Origin: Odiellus spinosus
Lineage: Eukaryota > Arthropoda > Arachnida > Opiliones > Phalangiidae
Direction: 5' to 3'
DNA: 64,000 bases
NCBI GenBank assembly: GCA_963920705.1
Contig: OY987234.1
Location: 6,211,851 to 6,275,850 of the forward strand
Part shown: positions 34,606 to 45,894 of the stretch, in pieces
How positions within the stretch are numbered: position 1 is the stretch's first letter
How the letters are laid out: each line of letters starts with the position of its first letter
The notes under the pieces: generated by a model
Told to the model about the DNA's origin: nothing
Databases searched by the model: none
Seen by the model: only the letters and a program-made list of their open reading frames with translations
Program-made: the position numbers and the translations under genes

Positions 34606-35613
34606 ATCGAGGGATTAAGATTAATTAGGATTTTAGATTCGTGACCATTGAAGATTCGAAATAGAATAGTTTACTAATTTTATTCAATCGAAGAAGCGGC
34701 TACGTTAATAAAACTATAAACTTCGCTAGTAACGAGCTTTTGATGATAATGATGCGGCTACAAAACTTTTATAAACCTAGTTTTCATAAAAATCAAACCC
34801 TAAATTTAAACGAAGATCTCTACGTTATCACCTAGATGTCGCTAGGGGCTCTAGGTTTTTATTTTAGTAGGGCGGGGACGGGTCCTTGGTTCCGAATGGC
34901 TTCTTGACAATGCTAGAAAAATTCAAACGCGTGTGTAGGATATAAAACTATAAAAAAATCTTTTCTAATAGTATTAGTACTTCAAATATTATGAAAACAT
35001 TCAGGAGAGCATATTTTTACCTAAGAAATCAGAAAAAAAGTACTTCATTTTTAGCTAATAGTATCACTTTAATCACTAGAAGTTGCCTAGTTGGTAACGC
35101 GCTAACTCGGTGATTGTGAAGACCCAAGTTCTATTCCCCGATAATTCTTTGTTTTGTTTGGGCATGCTTATACCCATATTCGTTGTACACGCTTTTATAG
35201 GTAATACACCTATTTGTATTATTATTTACGAATATATTATTACAAACGTTTTAATATAACATAAATAATTTAGTACTTAACGCTAAAATTAAATAATAAA
35301 ACGAAGGTGTCTCGGGGAATCGGACTTGGGTCTCCGCATTCACCGAACTAGCGCGTTACCAACTTGGCAACGTCTAATCGAGTGATTAAGCTTAATTAGG
35401 ATTTTAGTTTCGTGACCAAACATGGTATGGAAAATCCCAGACCCAAACTACGAGTGTCCAAACTTTAAGCATCGATGCTGGACAATCCGTTGGAGCTACG
35501 TAAAAGTGCCCGTGGACCATTTTGCTCCTTTAACTAAGTTTAACAATATATCTCAATTTAAAGGAAATCCGTAGAAAGCCAAAGCCCATAGAAAGTGTGC
35601 CATGTCCTTTGTG
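34606..35613 (+). repeat. Duplicated segment, copy 1 (~1.0 kb)
   Basis: This stretch matches 48,030-49,062 in direct orientation nearly end to end (by eye above 90 percent). It includes the block ATTAAGATTAATTAGGATTT, the right part of a family-H MITE (ending at TTAA 35,069-35,072), a complete family-L foldback, and a shared unique tail (CAAACATGGTATGGAAAATC through AAAGTGTGCCATGTCC). It begins with the last ~10 bp of a family-L arm, so one breakpoint may lie inside such an element. Confidence 0.85.
35069..35389. mobile_element. TTAA foldback with tRNA-like arms, family L copy 1
   Basis: TTAA (35,069-35,072) and TTAA (35,386-35,389) flank 313 bp. The left arm on the plus strand has an A-box-like TTGCCTAGTTGG (35,083-35,094) and a B-box-like AGTTCTATTCC (35,127-35,137), start to start 44 nt apart, as in tRNA genes. 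The right arm on the minus strand repeats this (TTGCCAAGTTGG, then AGTCCGATTCC, again 44 nt). The T-stem does not pair, so these are not functional tRNAs. Either a tRNA-derived SINE head became the terminal repeat of a TTAA element, or two SINE copies fused tail to tail. Confidence 0.65.
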
Positions 35614-36173
35614 GGATATATTTATACACTTATAAGAAAAAAATAATTAAAAATTTAAAAGAAAATTTTAAGCGTGGAAATTGATTTATTCGTCATGTTT
35701 ATTCAAACCAGTTTCAAAAATAATAAAGTCATACTTTATCCCAATGCAAGAATGGACTATTTAGGCGAAAAAAAATCTTTAATTGCAACATATTTTGTTA
35801 AGATGACATACTTAGATGTGGTTAAAAAATCAGGAAGCTGGAGCGTAAATTTAAAACTTTAGACAAGAATTTGTATATCGCCACTACTTTTCCCCCCTAC
35901 ATTTTATTGCTTTTTCGGGCCGTCTTTTGGTGTCTTTTTAATTTCCCATTTATTCTCTCAAAAACGTGTTAATTTTTAACTTTGCCGGGGCTTCTATAGC
36001 GCGAGCGCAGCCGAAGCGCGTGTTCGAGGAGGCTATGCTATGTAATATGTAAATATATTTTGAATCGTTTTTCAAGGATTTTTCTGAAAATGCTACTCAA
36101 TTTACATTTGGAGTTCGCGAAGAATCCGTGACAGCCCCACTTAAAAGTTTTTTTCATAAATGAACAATCGCGA
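35614..36173. other. AT-rich non-coding DNA, nothing recognised
   Basis: The 62-residue frame at 35,674-35,862 starts at a non-ATG codon and shows no domain. Confidence 0.4.
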
Positions 36174-36410
36174 TTAAAGGGAGAATGCAATTAACTGATC
36201 GTTTAAATAGTCGCGAATAATTATTAAAAATTTTAAAACAAATCAAAGGTTTAGCTTAGAATTCACGATGATCGTTTTAAATGTCGTCGTGTTAACGAGT
36301 CTCCGTTAATTGACGCGAGAATTTAGCTCGAACTAGGCCTGAGACTTTTTAAGGGCGAGATATCAAACGCTTCGTGGATCCCTGTTAAGCCTAATTAGGC
36401 CAAATAAATG
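36174..36410. mobile_element. Degraded family-B MITE
   Basis: TTAA (36,174-36,177) is followed by AGGGAGAATGCAA, ATCGTTTAAATAG, GGTTTAGCTTAGAATTCAC and, on the right, CTTCGTGGATCCCTGTTAAG then CCTAATTAGG. The far right terminal repeat is not found. Confidence 0.55.
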
Positions 36411-36856
36411 ATTTACTGTCAGATTAATCGATATAAAATCGTTCGTGGTTGGGTTTCATTCTTCCTAATTGATAAAATTGCTTGGCTTCCGTTAAAATCA
36501 TTTAAATGGTATCGGCGCCTTAGTATTTTTTACCTCGAAATATTTTCCAAAACTCTCTCTCTGGTAATGATTTATGTTTCGATTGAAATCGGTGGGAAGA
36601 ATATAAATGGTTTTTTTAGCCGAATGTCGTACTGGTTATAGGTGGCTCCCTGCAGCATTTTTGCCTTTAAAAATATCCCACCCTAAAGTATTTTTTCTCC
36701 CAACTTCTTCCCTATACTACCGCTTGCACCTTGCTCTCTTCGATTTATCGAATACTAGTCGTAAAACACGGAGCAATTTCGCGATTGTATTCTTCTCCTC
36801 TATACTCCTATAAAGGCCCGTTCGCGAGCGTCTGCAAAACGTAATTCACTTGTGTC
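36411..36856. other. AT-rich non-coding DNA, nothing recognised
   Basis: Two overlapping short plus-strand frames (36,408-36,641; 36,607-36,813) have no recognisable domain. Confidence 0.35.
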
Positions 36857-37110
36857 GAACAATTTTGATCTTTTGGTTCGCTTGTCAATCAATTTCTCGT
36901 ACTCGAACCAATCAAACCAATCAAACCAATTTTGATCTTTCGTTGCGCTTGTCAATCAATTTCTCGTGCGCGAGCCAATCCAACCAATTTTGATCTTTTG
37001 TTGCGCTTGTCAATTAATTTCTCGTGCGCGCGAGCCAATCAAACCAATTTTTATCTTTTGGTTCGCTTGTCAATCAATTTCTCGTGCGCTAGCCAATCAA
37101 ACCAGGTTAT
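36857..37110. repeat. 58-67-bp tandem repeat, 4 units
   Basis: AATTTTGATCTTTTGGTTCG or a near variant begins at 36,861, 36,928, 36,986 and 37,046. Each unit continues CTTGTCAATCAATTTCTCG and ends in GAGCCAATCAAACC or a variant. The CCAAT-containing box (CCAATCAAACCAAT) recurs at each junction. Variable spacing (67, 58, 60) comes from small indels. Confidence 0.9.
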
Positions 37111-37267
37111 AAATATAAAACATATTCTTGTGCATCGTTTACTTATAACGAGTACAAATAAATAGAAAAAAAAAATTGAAAGGACGAAGGGCAAATTGAT
37201 TTAATATTGTATAAATCCATGTGTTTGAATGAAAAAAATTATACAATGGGAAACCACGAAGAAACGT

Positions 37268-37656
37268 TTAAAGGGAGAACGCAACCTAACAAGTGATTTT
37301 TTTTAGGCCTAATACAACAGTTAAAAAATTGCAAACAAATATTAAACTAGAAGTAAATTTAAAACTCACCCCGCAAAATAGGCTTAGCTGGTTTCATGGA
37401 GATATCCTAAACTCCCCGTATAAGAACTAGATCATGTATTCCCCATATAAGATCCATCGGTCCAAGGTCACTATCCTTATATGGATAGTTCAGATGATCT
37501 CCATGAATCCAGCTAAGCCTATTTTCCTTGTAAGTGTTAAATTAATTTCTACTTTAATATTTGTTATTTTTTATTTTTACTGTCTGATTTATTCCTATTT
37601 TAACGAAATGGAATTTATAAAAAATCGTTTGTCTTTTGATTTCACTCTCTCTTTAA
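37268..37656. mobile_element. TTAA palindromic MITE, family A copy 3
   Basis: TTAA (37,268-37,271) and TTAA (37,653-37,656) flank a 381-bp element beginning AGGGAGAACGCAACCTAAC. TAGGCCTAATACAACAG, AAATAGGCTTAGCTGG, TTCATGGAGAT and their mirrors are present. The right end is degraded (ACTCTCTCT). The centre differs from copies 1, 2 and 4. Confidence 0.75.
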
Positions 37657-38506
37657 TCACCGAGGCGCTCATTTTATAATTGATTTTTTTTTAATATTAT
37701 TTTTTCCATGTTAAATATTCTACTCGTTAAATCAGCTTATAACTCGCGATTTCAGCTTGAGTTTTTTCGATTACTCGCGCGTTGGCGAACGCGCCTTAAG
37801 TGACGATATAGCGGCTTATACGACATCATGTTGAGAATGTTTGCAACGACGCTTACAAGCTGCGCCTTCTTTTCCACGCCCCCCCCCCCCGCCGAATCAT
37901 TCTCCAAATTCTCGATAAAACGTGTAGTCTACAGACTTCTATCTCGCTTAGCAACCGCGGATTTTGTGTAGTCCGCCCTTTCGTTCAATATTATAGTTCG
38001 ATAAAAAAATATACACAAAATAAACTTAATAACGATTTATTGAAATATAGTCAATTAGAGGCCTTTTTTGAAGTTAAATTCGTTTTATAAACATGTTGTT
38101 GAGTTCCTTAAACTTCGTGTATTATAATGACAGTAGATACAAATTCAAGGGAGGGTAGAAGATTCAGCGAATTTTTTTATGAATTTTGATATTAAAAATA
38201 AGCCATGTTTGCATATATTACAATCTCATTGAAGTGTCCCTTAACTCTGGAAAAAATCGAGAAAAAAAATTGCTAGAAGAATCGATGAAATCATTTTCTC
38301 TTTGACCCTCCCTTTGATATACTTTTGGTTTTGCTCCTACGCTTCTTAATATAAGATTATTTGAAAGTTACAAATAATATTTAGTTCAAAATATTATATC
38401 AATTTTCTCTCTTAAAAAGGATATATTTTACCATCATAAAACACGTTTGTCATATGCAAATTCTCACTTTCAAGATTGCAATTTTATATCCAATCAAGAA
38501 CGAATT

Positions 38507-38682
38507 AAAGTGACTCCAAGAACCTTGAGAGATAGCCTCCAATGTTATCAACCATACTTTATCGTAAAACGGCGTCTGCTTTTTTATCGGGCGGCTAAAT
38601 TAGGCTTAGATGACGTAGTGAAGTGAGGCGTGACCGATAAATAAGCAGACGCCGTTTTACTATGATAAAGTTAGTCACTTTA
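38507..38682. mobile_element. Foldback MITE, family J
   Basis: The arm 38,556-38,590 (ACTTTATCGTAAAACGGCGT onward) is mirrored by 38,634-38,671 with a few differences, around a 43-bp loop. An outer pair, AAAGTGACT (38,508) and AGTCACTTT (38,673), extends the symmetry. Flanks read TTAA on the left and TTAC on the right, suggesting another TTAA-target element. Confidence 0.6.
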
Positions 38683-38884
38683 CAGGCTCTTAGAATGTAT
38701 ATTATCCATTGAAAAATCTCGCTATCAAACCAGAAATGTTAATTTTCGATTTTTCGGAAATGGTTTATTTTAGAAAATAAAATGAGGCGACTTGAATAAA
38801 TTATATTCCCGTAAAACGACTTTTAGTTTGCATTACGTACAACTCTACTAAGTTTTTATCTACACCCCATCCTAGTACTCGTTA

Positions 38885-39565
38885 CCACGCGCGACTCTTG
38901 ACGGAATTGCGAACTATTTCTTGGGTTACCGTTAATTTATCCTCGCGCGCGTCGCGAAATCCGTTTTATTTCTTATCTAAAAGTTTTGAGTTAATTTGTC
39001 CGTCCGGAAGTCCCCGTAGTAATTGCCCTAGTTCTTGTACGCGGCCGCTCGCGCGCTACTGGTAAAATTTGTCGCAGAAACGAGGAGAAAAGATCCAATT
39101 ATTTGAGTGAGGAATTATTATCTCGGAAACAAAGATTGGTCAAGAGCGTCGTCACTCGAGGGACGCGTCGAGAAAGAAAGGGTTTTACTCTTTCTCAGAA
39201 ATTGTCGGAAAACCCTCGCGGCATCTTGTCGCGCGCGCGAAGCCCCGCGTGCGATAGAATACTTCGCGCTTTTATATATAATTTCTAGAGTTCTTTCCAG
39301 AGTCGTAATCACGATGTTTTTACATCGAAATTGAAGTCGCGCGCCCGCAATTTATTTATCATTCACTTTATCATTGAAATGAGTGTTTAGAAGTATACGT
39401 GTTGCAAACTCGGATTGGTTCTAATTAGACGTTAATTCGCGCGCGTATTTTTAACGTAGCCAAATATTACGCGGATTTATACTCAATATTAAATTCAATA
39501 GGAATGAAAGTAGTTCAACAAAACTGTTCGCGTACGCAACTGGTACATTTCCGCGCGCGCGCCTA
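38885..39565. other. CpG-dense patch with recurrent CGCGCG runs
   Basis: Seven CGCGCG-type runs (near 38,889, 38,943, 39,049, 39,228, 39,338, 39,437 and 39,552) fall within about 680 bp of otherwise AT-rich DNA. Several overlapping short frames at 39,103-39,334 show no domain. A CpG-island-like promoter of an unseen gene is possible but not demonstrated. Confidence 0.45.
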
Positions 39566-42500
39566 ATTTATTATCCGTTTGTTTTTATAGAAGCAATGAA
39601 AAATGAAGGGCGCGTGTATAAGAAAAAGGGTTAGATAGATCTTCTATCCTTCGCCTTTTATTTAATTGTTTTCAATCGAGTGGATAAAATGTAGTTTTTT
39701 GGTCGGGCATTGTCTTTGGCGAACACCTTCATCGCTCATCTTCTCGAGAAACTTGTCCCCGGGCCTTTTTGACGTTTAATAAGCGACGCGGCTTGAATGG
39801 GCTATCTTATTTATCGGGGACCTTTTCCCTAATTAGCGCCGCTTCCAATTCACGCTTCTACAACTTTAGTTCTCGCGCTCTTTTTAGTCCAATCAGAATC
39901 TTTGTCGCTAGTATAGTTTTAACCTTAGGCTATATTCCGCGATGTTCGTAACTATCGCCTGGCTGATAAAATTCAAAAACATTTTTATTATCACTGTGTC
40001 GAATTAACTAATGGAGCTAAGCCTAAAATTAATTATTTCATAGTAGATTAATTAAAAATGAAGGAAAAGGTTTTAAGAAAATAATTTGGATATTTCATCA
40101 TCCCTTTAAAAAACATTATTGTTGTTACTTTTGTCACTAACGTTAATAGCAATTTATTTTCGAATAATTTTATTTTGTAAGTTATTAATGGTAAATGATC
40201 ATAACTCAAGTTTGAAATTAATTTATTTTAATATTTCATCATCCCTTTAGAAACATTTACCCCGGACGTACTTATAGCACTAGATTTGAGACTTATGATA
40301 ATATCATGTCTTTCTTTCGAGTATTTAGGTTATTTAGCTATAGTTTGAGGCCATACCCATTATTAAGATGTATTAAGTCTAGCGATTATTATATTTTTTT
40401 GTCTTAAAATCGTTTCTTTGGCGAAAAGTTTTGTTGGAAGAGCAAAGGTGAAAGTGATATTTACAAGGATGAGGATGTTTGAGTTCATTCTTTCCTTAAA
40501 GATGGAGAGCTGTTAAGGCAACGGGGAGGGGGGGGGGTGATTTGGGGAAAGTGGAACGGTGGTAAATAACCTCCTTTTTTTGAAAAATGACTCCTTTTTG
40601 GCCGAAAACGTATTACTAGGGCGCAAATTTGTGTAAATTGCGTCGAGATTGGGTGTTTCTTTTCTCTTTAATCACTGTTGCTAGTTGTACGAAAACGAAG
40701 CTGCCATCGACTCGATGGCCTCCCTTTTTTTCTCGTAATACTCCAGACAGAGAGAAATAGACAGACAAATGGGTGGTACGAATGTACGTAGAGTCAGAGG
40801 GCGAGCTATAAGAGGACCCCGTGTAAATGTCAAAAGAATTCCTACGTATAATATACGCGCCCACATTCTAAGAGAAATTATTTTAAACTCGTACTTAAAG
40901 CGGCTCGCGCTTAATGCGTCTGAAGAACTTTAAAAGCTTACTTTTTCCAATAAATTGACGTAGTTTTTCTTTAATTTTTTCTTGTACATTTCTGATTATA
41001 CCAGAAGCGTATGCGATTCGGAAGTAACCATCTAGAACTCTTTTAGCTAGGAACTTCGTCCTTCAACTCATTTCCCCCTTCTATCTTTGGGTGGTTCATT
41101 TCTCACGTAGTAAGGTGGCTGGATGTTAGGAGGAGACCCGACTGGTTCCGAGTATTTTGGCGCTCTATTGCCAGGGACAGGAACTTGTGAGCTCAGATGT
41201 ACAATTTTTTTTAACTGTTCGCAAAGCTGAACTCAGAGCTCACGTGAGTTTGAACTCTTTGCCCTGTCGAAACTGAATTCAGTGAACTCGGGTGTGCAAT
41301 CAATGAACTCAAAGACTGTCTTCCACCGCGCGTCTTCGTCTGTTACTGGCTTAATTGCCAGTTCAACCTTGGATTGAGGTTCAACCTTGGATTATTAACT
41401 ACTGGATATATACATATAGATGCAAATGAATAACCGAACCTGTCGTTCATAAGCTTGTCCACTAAAGGCGAAAACAGTGCGACCAATAATAGGAACCAAC
41501 AAAATTTCTCGCGTTGCTGATATCTAGGAGGATATAGGGGTGAAGGAGAGTGGTAGTACTGCCTGTTTTTGCATTGAAACGTGCTTACCGCTTTACAGCC
41601 GCTAGCTAGAAGCTCCCCCACTTGTTTCCCTTCGTTCTGGTGGTACTAGTTTTTCTTCGTCTATTGGTAAGAGTTGAAAGTTCGTGATCACGTGATGCGC
41701 ATAGCCATGGCAACTAGATATGCGTGAGTGTTTCTCCCTGTCCGAAACCTGAGAGCAGACAGTCGAACTCTCCTTCACCCCAATATCCTTCGCGTATAAA
41801 TATAGAATAGACAGACACGCTTGTTTCGTTAGTTACTCAATTTAGCCCTTGCACCGTTTTGGGCCATTAGAGGACGCTTATGAACGTGTCCCGGTTTTCT
41901 TATCTTTATATATTATATTAGGTAGTTAATAATCATAGGTTCGATTTACATAACATTGCCGTTACGTATTACCGAGGGGCTAATCGCTCTCGGATTTCCC
42001 GGACACCGATTAAGGATTACGCGTAATCATTTTAGCACTGTCAAAGGCAGGGATTTAAAAGATAACGCGAAATCGCCAAAGGTACAACTTGTACCACCGA
42101 TTACGCAGACTTGCCACCTCGTTACGTACTTGAAGTAATCTCGCGCCTTTATGATCATCTAAGTAGTTTTAAAAACAGTTGTTTCAACTACTTTTTCCCC
42201 TATGAGGCTTAGCATCGCTTATCAGTCCGCCTCAGCTTTATAATTGACTATTAAAATAAAATAAAAAATATTTTTTTAGTGGTTTTATGAAATTTAAGTT
42301 TTGTTTCATATTTTCAAATAATATTTACATAAATAAAAACGTTCTCTTAATATTAAGAGATTGCTTAATATTGGAATTGGAAAATTGCGCATATTTGAAT
42401 TCCGCTTTGTTTGGTTTTTGTTATTATTCCTATTTATTGTTCTTTCGTAGCTTAATCCGGTTTCTCTTTCAAGCCCTCCCATCCTCATTCTGGGCTATCG

Positions 42501-43154
42501 TTACCCTCGGTTTCAGTTGTAGAGCGATATTTCATTGGGGTTTATTTTTCTCTAAAAAATGTTAAACTTGTTTTCCTATAACTAGTGTTGTATCTCGAAA
42601 TAAGCGGATATTTCTCCTTATTTGTTTTCAAAATGGATTCTGTATTTCTCTTTTTAAACAGATTACTTGGAAGTTTACCTATCATAAACTACGTAACGCG
42701 GACCCGAAGCCGAGGAAAATATCTCAACTGGTTGGAAACAAGTTTTACGTATTTGTCTTCCGTCAATCCCCGTTTTCAACTCTGATGAAGGTAAGAGACT
42801 CTTATAACTTTCTAAAGTTGATATTTTAATCGAACGCAGAACGCGTACGTGTACGTGAAGTTAAAAGTTTTTTTTTGTTCTCACTCTGTTAAGCAAACTG
42901 CATGGTCATTAGCGTATAATTTCAATAGGGAAAGAAAAACGACAAAAAATATAACTCGATTGGTCTAATTTCGGAGACAATTGGTTAGAATGTCACGCCC
43001 ACCTCGTTTAGCCCTAAAGAGTGCGGACTAAATTGAGTAAATAACAAAACCACGCCCTCGTCTCCGCCTGCCGAGTCTTATTATTTATATTTATTTTGGT
43101 TTTATCACAAGTAAATCATAAGATTTACCTGTGGCTTTATATATATTATGCTGC
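39566..43154. other. Unannotated DNA, nothing recognised as a gene
   Basis: TATTTCATCATCCCTTTA occurs twice (near 40,092 and 40,234). A 10-G run lies near 40,527. A ~17-bp tandem duplication (GGTTCAACCTTGGATT) lies at 41,366-41,393. None of the short frames (for example 40,616-40,866, 41,343-41,621, 42,287-42,565) has a recognisable domain. Confidence 0.4.
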
Positions 43155-43495
43155 TATTAAGCTCTTTAGTTACCTTTTAAATCAATTTTTTTCGGTCTTT
43201 TTGATGGTGCTTAAAATTAGCACCAGGCTGATTTTGTAGCTTAGATGGTTCTCTTCAAGAATAGACACGATTCAACCCTACCCTTTAACGAAAAGTCGCC
43301 AGCTCAGTTTTAGTTCCAAATGAAAAAAAAAAAATTTTGGCAAGGCGCGCTAGGCTCTTTAGTTACCCTTTAAATAAATTTTTTTCTGTCTTTTTGATGG
43401 TGCTTAGAATTTGCTCCAGGCTGATTTTGTAGCTTAGACGTTTCTCTTTAAGAATTTAGCCATGATTAAATCCTAGCCTTTAACAATATTAGTAA
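43155..43495 (+). repeat. Family K repeat, two tandem ~193-bp units
   Basis: GCTCTTTAG begins at 43,161 and 43,354, a period of 193 bp. Each unit contains TTTTTGATGGTGCTTA, a GGCTGATTTTGTAGCTTAGA block and a TAGCCTTTAAC-type end, and is joined to the next by an A-rich run and GGCAAGGCGCGCTAGG. In the first unit TAGCTTAGATGG (43,237-43,248) resembles a pol III A box and GATTCAACCC (43,269-43,278) a B box, but only 32 nt apart, shorter than in tRNA genes. Further units lie at 50,985-52,855. Confidence 0.8.
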
Positions 43496-44502
43496 CAACT
43501 TTGTTAATCGAAATATTTTTGTTTCGCGAGTTTTTAAGAATTTATTAATTCCTAATCCAAATTAACTCCTTACTTATCTTCATTATCACTTTAAGGGGCT
43601 CGCGTTAAGTGATCGGAAAATGCGTTTCAACCCGCATCGAACCCCTTTTCAAGTTTTAAGTCTAAATCTTAACCCTTATTGTCGATTAACGCTTTAGTTT
43701 ATATTAATCAATGTATTTTTTATTGAAATTCAAGCGTGTGGCGCGGAGAACATTCGCGTCATTGGGGATTATATAATTTCTCAAAGGATTTATTAAGTTT
43801 GAAATCCTCGGCCATTAACGTCAGTGCATTAGATTTATATTCAAAAATAGACAATTAGAAAAAAATTGCAACGCGATTATAAAAACGCGCGATTTATTTT
43901 TAAATTATAGTTTATGAATATTCCATATATAAATTCTGGAAGATTATAATAAAAACATTCGCGCCTATTTGAGCGAATTTATTTTAAGCCTAAATCAATA
44001 GTTGTTTTTATGATAATGTTATTTTACGTAACCTTTAAATTTAATCTCTTTGTAAAATCTATTAATTAGCTTGCAATGGGAAACTAATATTTTTCGTTGG
44101 TTTAGGATTCGCAAATACTGGCTCGATCGAGCTAATTCCGCCTTTCCGTAGTTAAATTCGGCCAAGGAATCGTTTGGTGACACTCGTTTCTCGATTCGAG
44201 GCCCGGAAGTGGTTCCTTTAGCAATTTATGGGAGTTTTTCGTATATTTTAGCGCGCCGTTTAGAAGTAGAAATTCTTAGACATATTTTGAAATTTTGTTT
44301 TCGCGAAGAGTTTTTGACCAAATTCTGGGTTTGACAAGTTTATTTTGTAGCGGGAAACTCCAACTTTACGACGAAATTAATTAGGCTAATTATCGCGGTT
44401 GGCTAATTAGGGTCGTACCTTCTTCGGGTCTTTTCCTATAGAGTCGAAGTTGCGTTCCGCGAATAGCCTCATTCTTTATCTACAAAATAAGCTCTTCCAT
44501 CT
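43496..44502. other. AT-rich non-coding DNA, nothing recognised
   Basis: No open frame of note and no traced repeat. Confidence 0.4.
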
Positions 44503-45195
44503 TTAAAGGAAGATTATTAGGTGAAAATTTCGTACCCATTTTAATTTTTTATCCGATTCCTTGCAATTAAATATATCCTGCTGAATTTTTTCACATTTTT
44601 TAAAAAATTATTTCGATGAGAATTAATTATTTAAAACTTAATTAGGCTTAGCTATGTGTTTGAATTTTTCACTGTTGCCAAAGGACCAATCAGAGCTAAG
44701 AGCTAATGACAGGAGACTCTATCGAAGTTAGATCGTAGAACTCCTAGCGACATCTAGGTGATAATATAAAGATCTTGGTTTTAATTGAAGATTTGAAATA
44801 GAATAGTTTACTAATTTTCTCCAAAAGAAGCAGCAGCAACTTTTTAAAAACTATAAGCTTTGCTAGTAACGAGCTTTGGATGATAATGATGCCTACAATC
44901 TTTTATAAACCTAATTTTCATAAAAATCAAATCCAAAATTTAAACTACGTTATCACCTAGATGTCGCTAGGATTTCTACTTTTTATCTTAGTAAGTCGGG
45001 GGATGAGTCCTTGGTTCTGATTGGCTTCTTGGCAATAGTAGAAAAATTCAAATGCATGTTTAGGATATAAAACTTTAAATAATATTTTCTAATAGTATTT
45101 GTACTTCAAAAATTATGAAAAAATTCAGGGGAGCATATTTTTACATAAGGAATCAGAAAAAAAATACTTCATTTCAGCTAATAGTATCCCTTTAA
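44503..45195. mobile_element. TTAA MITE, family H
   Basis: TTAA (44,503-44,506) and TTAA (45,192-45,195) flank ~685 bp. The ends are degenerate inverted repeats (AGGAAGATTATTAG against AGGGATACTATTAG), with shared inner blocks (CTGAATTTTTTCA). A strong internal pair, CCTAGCGACATCTAGGTGATA near 44,753 and its exact complement near 44,954, forms a hairpin with a ~180-bp loop. The right half also occurs in the duplicated segments at 34.65-35.07 kb and 48.07-48.50 kb. Confidence 0.6.
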
Positions 45196-45894
45196 ATGAA
45201 AGCGTTCAGAATTAGGCGACCCTGCCATATACCGCGTTGGAATTTGGGAATAAATTTATTGTAGTACAAATTCCCGTTATTATTAATATAAATGTATTTT
45301 TTTATTTTATTTTAAAATTTAATTTCGTTAGTTTGATTAATTAACGCGATGTATTCGTTAGTTCGTTATTTTAAATGGATCTCCGAGAAGTACATACCTT
45401 TATCACACTTCGTAGGCATAACGTAAAAAATCCCCCAGATTCGAGGAGTGTATAGTCGCGAGGGCTGGATCGTCAACGCGGAGATTATTTCCCTGGAATT
45501 TGTCGAAATATTTCGAGTTAATCGTCCAAATGTATCGGTAATAGTTAATTTAGTTTCTTTATTATGTAATTCGATCAAAATTTGCCGCGTGTATCGCGAA
45601 GTTTAATCGCGAATAGTGAAAATGTATTTCGGCATCGTCGTTAATCGCGCTAACCCTCAGCCTACCCCTATTGTTACGATTCAACGATTGTCTCTATCAA
45701 GAGTGGATTGTGCCGGCGGTATCGCGAAGTGTAAAATTTAATTGATTACTTAAGCTACGCGTCTAATCGGTGAGTTTCCCTAATTATATTTCCTCGATAT
45801 GCCTATATATGTTTTTATTGGTTGGTATTTGTATCGCAGTGCGTAATATTATTATTAGGCTTTTTGAGCTAAGCCAAAATGAATCAATCTATAA
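45196..45894. other. Non-coding DNA before the large minisatellite
   Basis: The 70-residue minus-strand frame at 45,366-45,578 shows no domain. Confidence 0.4.

Noticed and set aside
35083..35385. Functional tRNA genes
   Set aside because: A and B boxes are present at the correct spacing, but the T-stem and acceptor stem do not pair, and the sequence lies in the inverted arms of a repeat.
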